Positions 47,803 through 58,904 of a stretch of 64,000 nucleotides of DNA are shown piece by piece. Source of the DNA: Petrosia ficiformis (lineage: Eukaryota; Porifera; Demospongiae; Haplosclerida; Petrosiidae); the NCBI GenBank assembly GCA_947044365.1, contig OX345638.1, positions 1,997,701 through 2,061,700 of the forward strand, written 5' to 3'. Below the pieces are notes generated by a model that ran no database searches, was not told where the DNA came from, and saw only the letters and a list, made by a program, of their open reading frames with translations. Numbering within the stretch: the first letter of the stretch is position 1; each line of letters starts with the position of its first letter. The position numbers and the translations under genes were made by a program.

Positions 47803-48324
47803 CAGCAAATAAAGAAATAAGAAAATTTATTAGTAATACATACCTTCTAAGGAACTTATCAAATTCTCTTTTACATGCAAACCCAGTTCTTCTTACTAAA
47901 ATATTCTCTTTCAGTCATTAATAGTTTAACCATCATTTGACCAGTGAATAACTGGAACAGAATGTGGAAGGGTCTTGAACCACACCATCTACGAACAACT
48001 ACGTAGCTTGAGGAGCCAGTTGTAACAGAGGTGCTCTCGAGTCTGTCCAACCTTCTATTTTCAAACAATGGTTTTATCATCAGATGATTCAGAAATACAT
48101 ACATAACATGAAAGTCGTATGGACTATTTCAATCATGCTTTGTTGTATGATATAGTTTAAGTTCAACACATGAACAAGTAGAAAACATAATTTATGAAAC
48201 CAATCATAATAAAGTTTACGTAGGTAGAAAATAGAAAACAACATGTCTTAAATGTATGGTAGCTGCAATAAACAGGACCCCATAATGACAGAAAGCATCA
48301 ATAAGAAACACATAGATAATGTAG

Positions 48325-49424
48325 TTAAGTGGGATGAGGTTTTCTCAAAGGACTTTGTGGATGAATCTGTTCCATAGGAACTCTTGCGTGTTGAGAGGGA
48401 GTAGGAACAGAGCTTAGTTGTCCTTCCTTCATTAGTGAGTTGAGAGCACGAAAATGTATTTCTGAAATATGTTGAAGGTCATTACGTACTAAAGGTGGGT
48501 GGGGGATAGAAGAGGAATAGTTTGGATTTAATACAATAATTATGAAATATTTCAATAATTATCATAAACACACATTATTGTGATTGGATTTTCAAGAGGG
48601 CTTTCAATACTTCATTCATATTAGTGTTGTTTTAGTATGACAATACTGACCACTTTTGGTTATAGGTATATAGTGTGTCAGTTTATCACAATTTTAGTTA
48701 TAGTTAATTAACTAAAACATTTAGTCATACATGTAGTTATTGGAGTTATATATGTAATTGATTAACTAAAACAGTTTAATAAAAGGGTTTTAGTTTTAAT
48801 TAACTAACTAAAAGTGCCCAATTTTCATTTTAGTTCAGTAGACCTGTAATTTAGTTATAGTTTAGTTAACTAAAAGTCATAATACCTTACTAAAAGGGAT
48901 TTTAGTTTTAGTTATAGTTAACTAAAACAACACTAATTTATAAATTCACCTGCCATGCATTTTGTAAGTTGATGTATACAGGAACCGAAACAGAATGAGC
49001 AAACATACTCTCTATTGTTTTATTGCTTATATACACATAACAAATAAGTTGTTTAAACAAAAAAGTTTGGACCAAAAGCCTTCTTCATGACATCAGAACA
49101 TCCAGGCCGTGTATAATTATAAAGCACGTAGCAATATGAATTTGCCTATACACTGGAAGATTTTAAAGGGGCATTGCTCAAATATTGTTTTTTTTTTATT
49201 CAAGACCCTTTGTCATAAATACTTACACATACCTCTCTTGTCATAAGAATGGTTTCGACTGACTAGCACTTTCTTCAAAAAAGAAACCATGGCTCCCGAG
49301 GCCAAAAACTTCTCAGGAAGTGGTAGAGAAGCAAAATAGTCAAAATCTACAGCGAATGGGTTTGGAGGAGAAGGTGTTGTGCAAATGGTTACCAGTTCAG
49401 CTATGATTTCCCAAGGTGGAATAT
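48325..49424 (-). CDS. C-terminal exons of an unrecognised gene
   Basis: Exon 49233-49424 follows ttatttctag and reads IPPWEIIAELVTICTTPSPP, FDYFASLPLPEKFLASGAMV and FLKKVLVSRNHSYDKR, then a gtatgt donor in phase 1. Exon 48325-48488 follows cacctttag and continues in phase: VRNDLQHISEIHFRALNSLM, a Pro/Ser/Gln-rich tail and TAA. The helical first exon and short disordered tail look like the end of a conserved eukaryotic protein, but I cannot name it. Further exons lie upstream (49763-51057). Confidence 0.6.
48621..48936. mobile_element. MITE with ttagtgttgttttagt inverted ends
   Basis: Ends ttagtgttgttttagta and actaaaacaacactaa are perfect inverted repeats for 16 bases; the interior is a patchwork of tagttaactaaa dyads. 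It lies between the C-terminal exons of the minus-strand gene and is the cleanest member of the family also seen at 34455. Confidence 0.75.
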
Positions 49425-49762
49425 CTAGAAATAATAAGAAAAAGTAATGATTTAAATTCATCATTAACTGCGACTGTACAAGTGAAAATTAGTCTTACTT
49501 GAATTTCAAGCTTTACCACATGATTATGTTCAACCACTCATTTCTCAGCCAACTAGTACCAGAATCTAACAAAATCTGGTATCTAGGTAGGACAATACTG
49601 TATCTCAATGAGTTGAAAGTTTTATTAGGTTTGCTAACAAGATGACTGAAAAATTATCAATTGAACAAACCACTTTGAAAAAATTGAAAATCACATAAGA
49701 CTGATTTTCGAATGCACAGTCCTTAATTTACTATGATGTCAAAATGAATTTGCATTCACTGC

Positions 49763-49915
49763 TTAATCTTTATCAACTACAATGTCTGAGGAAGATAGGA
49801 GAGTTTTTTTATATCTTATATTGAGCACTGACCGTAGGACCTCATCAGACATTTTGTTGTCCCATGACTCACAAGTATCATCAGTATCATCATGAAGGTT
49901 ATGTCTACCTGGATT
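49763..49915 (-). CDS. Exon-like frame, same minus-strand gene
   Basis: After a taaacgtttag acceptor the frame stays open for 50 codons: NPGRHNLHDDTDDTCESWDN, KMSDEVLRSVLNIRYKKTLL, SSSDIVV, then TAA. A gtcagt donor lies after LR. Its phase-0 start fits the phase-0 end of the exon at 50245. I could not join it in phase to 49424, so an exon or donor is missing from the model. Confidence 0.45.
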   Translation of the reverse strand, partial: NPGRHNLHDDTDDTCESWDNKMSDEVLRSVLNIRYKKTLLSSSDIVVDKD

Positions 49916-50244
49916 CTAAACGTTTAATAGAAAATTTAATCTTTGCTAACGAGTTATGCTCCATATGGCATTGTCTACATACTATACTACATACAAGTTC
50001 ACTGTGGTATAAATTTGTAGGGCTTTATATCATCACGCTTATAACATGAAGCAGATAAGAAGTTCTGACCTCTTTTTAAATAAGCTGCATAGAACAAGGA
50101 AATTTGAAAACTAAAAAACAAAAATGGCATGGATACTGTGATTTGTTGATCAAAGTTGTTTTGCTAATTCAATACAATAGACAGTTCTGTATTACTCGGG
50201 TGATCAATCGTTTTATTAACTAAAAACCATCATAAATGTCTTAC

Positions 50245-50304
50245 CTGTCTTAGAATGCCTTTAGCGCAAGTCTTAGAGACCTCTCTGTGCTTCGCTAGCC
50301 ACTG
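50245..50304 (-). CDS. 60 bp exon, same minus-strand gene
   Basis: attatttag acceptor, 20 codons QWLAKHREVSKTCAKGILRQ, gtaaga donor. Only this frame is free of stops. Its size, strong splice sites and Lys/Arg-rich helical text support a real exon. Confidence 0.5.
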
Positions 50305-50974
50305 CTAAATAATTGTTAATCATTACGTTTAATCACTCAATGTATAATATATCAAATTTAATGCTTTATTCAGGTAAGACAAACAATCAATTTTTAAATT
50401 TTAATCCATAAGACTGATTTTCACAGAGCCGGTCACATATATTGCACAGCTTTATTCATCTAAAGTTCAACTCTTTTTTTCAAATACATGTACAATAAGT
50501 GCATATTATGTATTCTGTTGGGCAATAGTTGAATATACCACAAACATTGCAATATTACTGCATTTCAATAATTGTATCGCATGATTTTGGTCTTATGCAA
50601 TTAAATAATAGGTAATCACACAAAACGTTATAATATACCAATTAACGAAGACTTAATGCTGTTAGTGACAATATACTCATAATTAACTGCGCCACTGGCC
50701 CAAAGAGAAAACTGTGCAGTGCCAAATAAGAATTTCTTTGGGCCAATGGTGTGCCATATGAGCTTATCAAAAACACTGAGCATACTATATTATAACACTT
50801 AATCTTGAGCCATATGCTCTGAAAATAAGGATCAAAATTATTATCTTTAAAAAATGAGCCTATTTTTGCTATCATAGACAGTATCAATGAGTAGTTGCAT
50901 TAATCATAAAACTTAATTTTCAATATCACACAACTCTACAATACAATTTCAACTATACTGATTCTAAATCTTAC

Positions 50975-51057
50975 TTTTATCTTTCCATGCTGATGTTGTT
51001 TTTAGTTGCAATGGAAAATCTTTCTCTGAGGTATCTTCACTAGAGATACGCACTAAT
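50975..51057 (-). CDS. Candidate exon, same minus-strand gene
   Basis: Bounded by a catgacag acceptor and gtaaga donor; reads LVRISSEDTSEKDFPLQLKT then TSAWKDK. A further open piece (YQEEDYTMFLIAGYA) lies just upstream near 51105-51150. Phase to the 50245 exon does not match directly, so intermediate exons are expected. Confidence 0.4.
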
Positions 51058-51384
51058 CTGTCATGATTAGAGCAAATCCATACATATGGACAATTATATC
51101 ATGCATAACCAGCAATGAGGAACATAGTATAATCTTCTTCCTGATAGATACGTATATGTATGAATAATTATATATATAGATGCATGAATAACAAATAAAT
51201 GTATCATGCTTAGATGGATATGTTTGGTGCAGGGAAGGATTATTGAAAATAAACCCTCTGTCTTTATATTTATCTATCCTATCCTATCCCATCCATCCAT
51301 CCATCCACCCATCCATCCGTCCATCCATCCATTCATCCATCCATCCATCCACCCATCCATCCGTCCATTCATCCATCCATCCAT

Positions 51385-53760
51385 CCATCTTACAATATCC
51401 TGTTCAGTTTCACTGGGACTAGCTGGAGGAAGTCCTACATTAATAAATCCATATCCACTGAGTCTAAAATTAATCATCATATGAGTATCATGTGACAATC
51501 ATACGACATACATGTATACTATATACCTTCGTTGTTGATTCCGACTCATCATGAGTGATGTTCTAATATGTAAAAAAGGAATTCCATAACTTTATCCATC
51601 ACTACACTAGAATGTATGTATACTAACTAGGCAACCATAACTATAGCAAGTGATTATATTATTATAATAATATTTATTGTCAAGTGAAGATTCTGATACT
51701 ACACAGAATGAAGTACTCCATAGTCCATACATATCCCATAGTGCCACAGTCAGCAGTTCACTGTGGTGATCCCTGTAACTTTATGGGATCCAAAAGTACT
51801 TTTGAATCACATTCTATTAGTTAAAGCATAATGTTGTTTTAGTTAAATATAACTAAAATCCCTTTTAGTAAAAGCATTATGACTTTTAGATAACTAAATT
51901 AAACTACAAGTCAATGACTATAACTACATGTATGTAACTATGTAACTAAACAAAAAATGGCCAATAATAGGAACATTTAGTTAGTTAACTAAACTAAAAC
52001 TCTTTTAGTAAGCTAATATTTAAGTCAATCAACTATAAAAGACATACTATAACTATAGCTAAAAGAGGTCATTTTAAACAACACTAATTTAAAGGCCATT
52101 CACATTCACCATGACCTCAGAAAAATGTTCATAACTTTAGTTTGGAATGACTAACAAATTTTCACCTGCACCATTTTCATATAACAGTCCTTCCCGTTCT
52201 TATGTCAAAGTTCAATCCATTGCTTCATTATTGAGTTACAGTATAATCATGTATTAACCTTATGACATTAAGCTATACATTATATTACATATAAAGTCAT
52301 CACATCATAATTTTGAGGACATCGTGAATGACAACAGACTTTATTTACATTGTAACTGAACTAAAATTCTTTTATATAATAGAGTAATTTTATTGAGCCT
52401 TAATAACACGGTAGAGTTTTTTTAATTATCAATAACAATAATAGCTTTGGTATGGTTGGTTTGTTTATTATACTACAAATCATTTCTTCTCTTCCTCGTA
52501 AATGAGTTGCAAAATATCTAAAACCCTGAAATTAAGGTTGAGTACAATGCATTTTGAGAAAACAAATAGAGCCGTTTTCTGAGAATTCATTTTACTTTTA
52601 TAGTTACAAGAGGCTGAAGAAAGCTGAATTCTGTAGCTTTTCACTGAAACCATAAATTTACATTTCCAGGCACTATCAAACTCCGATCTTTCTCAGAGAG
52701 CAACTACAGTTACCCTACCAGAGGGGGCGGGTACCAAGACTATGTCACATGTACATTATAATATGTATGTACATACGTAACATACATACGTACCTTAACA
52801 CACCCAACTTTCAATAGTTCAGAGAGAAAATGATTCAGTTTTTTCTTCTCTGCCTGTGTTTATAATTACATAGTATTGAATAATGAAATATACTACTAAG
52901 TCCCTTACCATTTTTTGATTAATTAAAATTAATACTATAATTAATAATAATTAATTGCAATTATTATTAGATCTAGGTCTGCTCTAACTAACCACGTGGT
53001 GATATACGCATGCTCCGCTATCTATCCCGCCAAAACAAAAAAAAAAAAACGTAAGTGCGCATACTCATTATAAGGCAGACTATATAGCTTGAAAGTGATG
53101 TACGTGCAGTTCTATTGTGTCCAGCTGTTCTTGGTGGATAGTATTTGATCGTTCTACTGACTGGTCATATCAGCATACAAGGTGAGATATTAAGGCATGT
53201 ATGTATAGAGTAGCTCTATTGTGTCTGTGCTAATTCTGTCTTAATAAAACAGAGTTGCATGTATAAAATTTCACTTTCTTTTTTATAGCAATATACCTCA
53301 CTGAGTCCTGTTTCCAGTTTTGGCTACCATTTGAATAGAGCCTCAGAAGTTGATCATAATGAAAAGTGTTGACTGCTCTACCTGTATGGAATTGAGGCTC
53401 AGAAGTGTTCTCGATTGAACAGTACTGGCTACTCTACTGGTAATAGCAGCTTACAAAGTAAGATATTAAAGTGTGTATATCTCTTGCTACACCACATGTG
53501 CCTGAAAATGAAAACTGTTGAAAATACATTTAGTTAAATACTCACAAACAATGAGAAATGCTAATTTATATCCTGAGCTTTAGGAATGGTGACATACTCA
53601 ACTAGGGAATTACTACACCACAGGTTGGTCTAAGTTGGACTTACAAACTATTTATTACAGCAATGACTAACAATGGTTACTAGTCTGTTATTATAGCAGG
53701 CAGTAAAATCACAAAGTTGTTTATCCTTGGTACTGCCTGTAATGCTTCCAGTATTCCCCC
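51385..53760. repeat. Segmental duplication, copy B (shorter)
   Basis: Corresponds to 34030-36240 of copy A. It begins inside a (catc)n tract and ends at tgcttccagtattccccca. The minus-strand gene is present from its ATG (52909-52911) to the [10 protein letters not shown] exon (ends 51394), but the second half of the fourth exon is replaced by unrelated text near 52400-52460, so it is a pseudogene. The divergent promoter and leader exons i and ii are kept. Confidence 0.85.
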
Positions 53761-53769
53761 ACATAAATG

Positions 53770-54460
53770 TATCATGTGTATCTTTTCGAGAAATTACCAA
53801 ACACGGGCCTCCATTATGTTTTGCAACGAATGACTCTTTAATTTGGTTATTAGACTTTATGTAATGATAAATATGCATTACTGTTTTTAATGAAAGAAAA
53901 TTCTGAAATTTTATATAAATTTGCACTAATATAGTAGTAATGACTACCGAAACAATCTGCAAAAAAAATGTTATATAAATTCTTTTGTGATCATAATTAT
54001 AGTCATCCTATTTCATGTTATTTTCATATTTGACTGTGTGCATGAAATTTCAGACACTAATTTTCATTGGGTTAAATTATGTGAAATTGTGAATAGTTGG
54101 TGTCATTTATTTTTCATGCAGTAATTTCATGGTGTTTTAATTGGTTTTGCACTTGAAACTTCTGACAATACTTTCAAATACAAATCGTGAATTTCACGTA
54201 TTCTTGTATATATGAATTCTATCTGTGTCTAGCATGTAAGATTCATGTCAAATTCATTCATTTGATTTGATATGATTTTCATTGATTATACACATGAAAA
54301 TGAAAAACCTATGAAAAGTGAAATTTTCATAGGATTTTCAAAATTAATTCATGTATATTTCATAGATTTTTGTTTACTAGTGTAAATAAGCATAATCTTA
54401 TAATAAATTTTGTAATTTGGTATCCATGGAAACGGATTGCTTATGTTCCTGTATAAAATA
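53770..54460. other. No gene supported
   Basis: AT-rich with recurrent aattttcat/gaaattt text; a minus-strand frame at 53648-53962 has no motif. Probably unique intergenic DNA adjacent to the MITE cluster. Confidence 0.5.
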
Positions 54461-54469
54461 ACTGAATAG

Positions 54470-54697
54470 TAGGGCTGGGAATCGGCTGAGATTCTGAAAT
54501 CAGCAGAAGTAATTAGGCAAATTAAGTCAATTAATACAGGAAACTCCTCCCATTTGATGATCAAAAAGGCTTCCTATAACTTCCGTAATGTACATTATTT
54601 ACTGTTGCATGCTTGAAAAGTAGGTCTTTTGGCATAATTGATAATCAGAAAATTTTTTCAATATCGATTGATTAATCAATTAATCGTCCCAGCCCTA
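54470..54697. mobile_element. hAT-type MITE with 8 bp target duplication
   Basis: The ends are tagggctggga and tcccagcccta, flanked on both sides by ctgaatag (54462-54469 and 54698-54705). The interior includes tcgattgattaatcaattaatcg near the right end. No frame. An 8 bp duplication and TAGGG-type ends place it with hAT elements. Confidence 0.85.
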
Positions 54698-54710
54698 CTG
54701 AATAGTTTAA

Positions 54711-55441
54711 CCCTTTAAACCCGATACTTAATCTTGACCGTTTTCATACATTGCGAAATTAATTATCAAGGAAAAAGTGTGGGCGGAGCGTATAATAGCT
54801 AACTATTTTCACCTCTATAACTCTACGGTTTTATAAAACTAGAGGTTCTAACTAAATTTGCTGGAAAGAAGAGTTGTTAAGAAACCTATAGATGTAAAAT
54901 TTATCAGTAGGAAAGGAGCAAGGCGAGTGGTTGAATGTATAGTAGTCCAACGGGCAACGCCCACCTCTATTCTAGCCTGTATAACTTCTGCGTTTTAGAA
55001 AGCAGTGACTTTTAACTCCGTTAGACAGAAGAGACTCTGAAAGAGCCATACATACCAAAAACATGCTTCATTAGCTGCCGAAAAGCAGCAAGACGAGTGT
55101 TTGAATGTGTAGTAGTCAGCGTTGACTCCCTAGTCTCACGTAGCCAGACCCAACCCCTCTGCTACGCGACGGGGAAGCAGAGGGGTTGGGTCAGGCTACG
55201 CGAGACTATTGACTCCCATAATTAGCAGCTTTTTGAATGCCATCACTTATAATTTTGAATTGGCTATCTGTGTAGCTTTGATTTTTGCACTATTTTAAAG
55301 CAAATTTAGTATACTGTTTTGTGCAAAACGTTGGTAGAAAAATATGATAATTTGCCAAGAGCATAAAGTTTTTCTATAAAGGACGTTTTAAAACGTCAAT
55401 TGTTACAACACCCACATTAAATATTGATGTTTTAAAAAGGG
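54711..55441. mobile_element. piggyBac-type MITE (TTAA target)
   Basis: Flanked by ttaa on both sides, with ccctttaaaccc at the left end and ttttaaaaaggg at the right. TTAA duplication plus CCC...GGG termini are typical of piggyBac elements. The 731 bp interior has no transposase frame and contains the nested foldback at 55131-55208. Confidence 0.7.
55131..55208. mobile_element. 78 bp GC-rich foldback with 9 bp target duplication
   Basis: Arms tagtctcacgtagccagacc to caacccctctgct and the inverse agcagaggggttgggtcagg to cgagacta pair over 33 bases with two mismatches around a ~12 base loop (acgcgacgggga). Both sides are flanked by ttgactccc. A 9 bp duplication suggests a Mutator-like origin. 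It is nested in the 54711-55441 element, so it is younger. Confidence 0.85.
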
Positions 55442-55445
55442 TTAA

Positions 55446-56480
55446 AACAGAGGTTGGGTTATGTTATGACTGGACAATCAATTGTCCACCTAGTTCCAGT
55501 ACAAAATGGCTGAATAGTAACCACTGAAATTTTCCCGACTTATCATAAAAAGGCTTTGAGAAGTCAGCTAGTTCCTCATCTGTTACAGTTACAGAAAACC
55601 GTTATTTCATGGTGAGCTCTATTTGCTTAGAAATTAATAACATTTTCTACTTATGGACATGCTAAGGCTGGCATTTGTCACTATGATTCTCTTTCCCTTT
55701 CTCTTCACTTATTTGCATAGCACAGCAATTCTGTTGTTGCCAATATAATGTGTGAGGCTTCTGCAATACACAAACCACATAAACATTATAGTGTAACCCT
55801 CAGTGTACAAAGTAAAGGTTTACTTGTACACACACTCTTATACTATTAAGGGTATTTATGTCCAACATTGCAATCAAAGTCTAATGAAGTCATTATGTAG
55901 TTCATTTAGGGTAGGGTTAGGGTCCCCTTGTGGTTAGGGTTCAATCAGTATCAAAGTGATCTTAGTCTTTGATGGCAATCTTGGATATCACTCATTAAAG
56001 TGTGAAAATTGATTTACTTTTGTTTATCTTGATACATGTAGGTTGAACAAGCTTAAGCATTTACCATTCATCAAAATGAAATATTATTGGTTCTTTGATA
56101 TTGGACATTGTTTATTGAATATTTATTTGTTTTCTTTCTTTCTTTTCTTTGTGTTTATTGATTTATTTGTATGTTGACATGTCATTCTGCCCTCCTAGCT
56201 AACAACAAATTCAAGTCCCTAGATCTCATTATGCATGCATCAATATAACGCATTGTAAATTTAGATACACTGTATAAAGTGCCAATAGGTTGAAGCCATA
56301 TGATCAGTGTATATACACTGGTAACTAGATCTGTGCAAATGTGGTTGATATGCTTAGAATTGATCTGGGAGGGGCATAGTGACAAACAAACCTCAGGATA
56401 TCATGATAATTATGACAACAAATATGAAGATTCATCAAAATACAGAATCTGTATCACTCTTGCATCAGCAGATATCTTGG
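55446..56480. other. No gene supported
   Basis: Mixed AT-rich sequence. A duplicated gggtagggttagggtcccct/ggttagggtt segment at 55910-55940 is short and not a telomere array. No exon could be defined. Confidence 0.5.
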
Positions 56481-56484
56481 CGTC

Positions 56485-56646
56485 GATAAACAGGTCCATA
56501 TATATACTCACGTACATAACTACATGTATGTGTACATATATATACTCGCGTATATAACTACATATATGTGTATATATATATATTCACGTACCTAACTACA
56601 TGTATGTGTACATATATATACTCGCGTACATAACTACATGTATGTG
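56485..56646. repeat. ~38 bp tandem repeat (tatactcgcgtacataactac)
   Basis: Four units of atatatatactcacgtacat with acatgtatgtgtacat; the same repeat resumes at 57600-57740 after the hAT MITE and tRNA array, and related text covers 58910-59480. The MITE and tRNA units therefore were inserted into, or arose beside, this array. Confidence 0.8.
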
Positions 56647-56810
56647 CAGTGGTGTGGAAACAGCCAGTCATGCAGGACATTGTCCGATAAATGTAGTGAA
56701 TGTCTGGTAAATTGAAACTAAACTGTATACAAAGTATATGGGGAGGAGGACAAGAGTGGTGAAAATAGGCCAAAATGTCCGATAGTCGGCTCAATGTTTC
56801 CACACCCCTG
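56647..56810. mobile_element. hAT-type MITE in tandem repeat
   Basis: The ends are cagtggtgtggaaaca and tgtttccacacccctg, flanked by tgtatgtg on both sides. The 164 bp interior is non-coding. Because the target repeat itself contains tgtatgtg, the duplication is slightly less certain than the one at 54470. Confidence 0.75.
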
Positions 56811-56851
56811 TGTATGTGTAGATGTTTGATTCGGACCCTGCCAGTTGAGCT

Positions 56852-56924
56852 GCCTTGGTAGCTCAGTTGGTAGAGCATCTGTCTGGAGTACAGAGTGTCG
56901 TGGGTTCGAATCCCACCTGAGGCA
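56852..56924 (+). tRNA. tRNA, anticodon GGA (nominal Ser), copy 1
   Basis: 73 bases with standard numbering: acceptor GCCTTGG/CTGAGGC with discriminator A, D-arm GCTC/GAGC, anticodon stem TCTGT/ACAGA, loop CTGGAGT, variable loop GTGTC, T-arm GTGGG-TTCGAAT-CCCAC. A box tagctcagttgg and B box ggttcgaatcc fit the pol III consensus, and a T4 terminator follows. Anticodon GGA would read UCC, but Ser tRNAs normally have a long variable arm and this has five bases. It may be an odd isoacceptor, a mutated tRNA, or a tRNA-derived gene. Confidence 0.75.
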
Positions 56925-56956
56925 ACTCTCTTTTCATTTTTCCATTGTCTCAGGTG

Positions 56957-56987
<31 letters not shown>

Positions 56988-57145
56988 CTCTTTCTACATC
57001 TCCTATAACATCATGTATATGCTTAGGTTTGGTGTTGGTGTCATTGGTGGTTTCATTACCCCGGCCTTCACCTAATGCCTAGTGTTCAGTTACCCTGTTC
57101 ATACAGGCGTATGAGATGTTTGATTCGGACCCTGCCAGCTGAGCT

Positions 57146-57218
57146 GCCTTGGTAGCTCAGTTGGTAGAGCATCTGTCTGGAGTACAGAGTGTCGTGGGTT
57201 CGAATCCCACCTGAGGCA
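57146..57218 (+). tRNA. tRNA, anticodon GGA, copy 2
   Basis: Identical in the mature region to copy 1, 294 bases downstream, with the same terminator. The upstream ccagctgagct differs by one base from copy 1 (ccagttgagct). Confidence 0.75.
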
Positions 57219-57250
57219 ACTCTCTTTTCATTTTTCCATTGTCTCAGGTG

Positions 57251-57281
<31 letters not shown>

Positions 57282-57439
57282 CTCTTTCTACATCTCCTAT
57301 AACATCATGTATATGCTTAGGTTTGGTGTTGGTGTCATTGGTGGTTTCATTACCCCGGCCTTCACCTAATGCCTAGTGTTCAGTTACCCTGTTCATACAG
57401 GCGTATGAGATGTTTGATTCGGACCCTGCCAGCTGAGCT

Positions 57440-57512
57440 GCCTTGGTAGCTCAGTTGGTAGAGCATCTGTCTGGAGTACAGAGTGTCGTGGGTTCGAATC
57501 CCACCTGAGGCA
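57440..57512 (+). tRNA. tRNA, anticodon GGA, copy 3
   Basis: Identical in the mature region to copies 1 and 2. Its downstream unit is truncated after the (tttc)n tract, but box A, box B and the T4 terminator are all present. Confidence 0.75.
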
Positions 57513-58000
57513 ACTCTCTTTTCATTTTTCCATTGTCTCAGGTGTTTTTCTTTCTTTCTTTCTTTCTTTCTTTCTCTCTTTCTACATCTCCTATAACATC
57601 ATGTATATACTCACGTACATAACTACATGTATGTGCACATATATATACTCACGTACATAACTACATGTATGTGTACATCTATATACTCACGTACATAACT
57701 ACATGTATGTGTACATATATATACTCACATACATAACTACTGGTTCAACTCCATATTCACAACTTGGTTGAAAAATGTATATTGAACTTATGCACACAAC
57801 ATTTGAAAGTCAGCTGCAATCATGAAATTTGTGATGTTTCCTTATAGCAAGGTAATTAGTATTGAAATGATATTTGTAGTAGTATCATCTATGCAATCAG
57901 GTGCATCTGTTGGTGATGTATAACATTTCTTTCCTATATTGCAGAATCACAATGACACATGTCTATGTTGTGTGTAGTGGAATTTAATTAAGTTTAAACA

Positions 58001-58071
58001 ACTGTGGACAATCTGAATATACATGTGTACTGATCAGATTGTTTCGACCTATTGGGTCTCATCAGCACAGT
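58001..58071 (-). ncRNA. Type I hammerhead ribozyme motif, copy B
   Basis: Minus strand: stem I ACTGTG, CTGATGA, stem II GACC-caata-GGTC, GAA, stem III ACAATC/GATTGT around a 23-base loop, C, stem I CACAGT. Compared with copies A and C the stem I sequence changes from ACCATG/CATGGT to ACTGTG/CACAGT: two positions change on both strands and pairing is kept. The core is unchanged. Flanking sequence outside the motif is largely different from the other two copies, so this is an independent locus and not part of the segmental duplication. Confidence 0.9.
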
Positions 58072-58099
58072 GTATCCCAAATACACAATAGATTGTTAC

Positions 58100-58900
58100 A
58101 GAATGATGCAATTATTATGAAAATAAGTACATGTGTATGGGCTGGCATTAGCAAAAACTGAGATGTATTTGCACTGAGATACTCCTGAGGTGCAAACTTC
58201 TTAAGAAGTGTTACTGGAGGTCATCTGCTATATAAACAGTTACATACTTAATAAAGCACATTTACACATGATACTTCCAACATTACATTTCAGACGAAGA
58301 ATTTCACATTTCCTATTTAAAATTGTCTACATAAAGCTTCACAATTAGAAGAAGTACTGCAGATTCACCTCCAGTCCTCCTACATAGATATACATGTAAA
58401 TGTATATCAAAATTACCAGCAGGTGTTATATGTGCATGATATATGACTCAACAGTCAGGTGGATATGAAACCAACCTGTACCAATATTCATAACAGATTG
58501 CATTAGTCTGATCATAATCAGTCAGGTTGAAGAGAAAGAGAAGTTCGAGAAAAGCGAAGAGCTGTCAAATAGAAAAAGAGATGAAAAGGCGCTGAGATAC
58601 AACTATGTTTTATTTGCATCTTCCAAAATTAACTTACACATACACCACACATACACCAACCATGAGATTGTTTGTTGAGGCTATAAAATAACATTGATGT
58701 ACATCTTTGGTATAGTTTCATGATGTGTATCACAATATCAGCCCATCAGACATTGAAAGTAGCTTCTCAGCTTTGCCTCAGGCTTGATATTGCAATATAG
58801 TGTACAAGTGTGGCAATAAAACCAACAACATGTAACAGGTGTATGTAACAACTATAATGTAAACTGAGTTTCTCACATACAGTACATGGCTTCCTCATAC
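58100..58900. other. Stretch between ribozyme copies, no gene seen
   Basis: Non-repetitive sequence with no splice-bounded exon and no reverse-transcriptase text in any frame that I could see. If copies B and C bounded a retrozyme or Penelope-like element, this would be its body, but nothing confirms that. Confidence 0.45.
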
Positions 58901-58904
58901 ATGT

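Larger units (their letters stand above)
56815..57600. repeat. Tandem 294 bp unit x3 carrying tRNA genes
   Basis: Each unit has gatgtttgattcggaccctg, the tRNA, actctcttttcatttttcca, a (tttc)n tract and ggtttggtgttggtgtcatt. Spacing between tRNA starts is exactly 294 in both intervals, and the copies are nearly identical, so the triplication is recent. The third unit is cut short at catcatgtatat. Confidence 0.9.

Noticed and set aside
51206..51498. His/Pro/Ser and Trp-Met-Asp-Gly repeat frames
   Set aside because: They derive from a (catc)n tract; only the [10 protein letters not shown] exon at its edge is real coding text.
55905..55945. Telomere-like ggttaggg repeats
   Set aside because: Only two imperfect units separated by other sequence; far too short for a telomeric array.
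56845..57075. A 76-codon frame overlapping the first tRNA
   Set aside because: Its text (SSVGRA..., RGFESHLRQ) is the usual translation shadow of a tRNA gene followed by a (tttc)n run.
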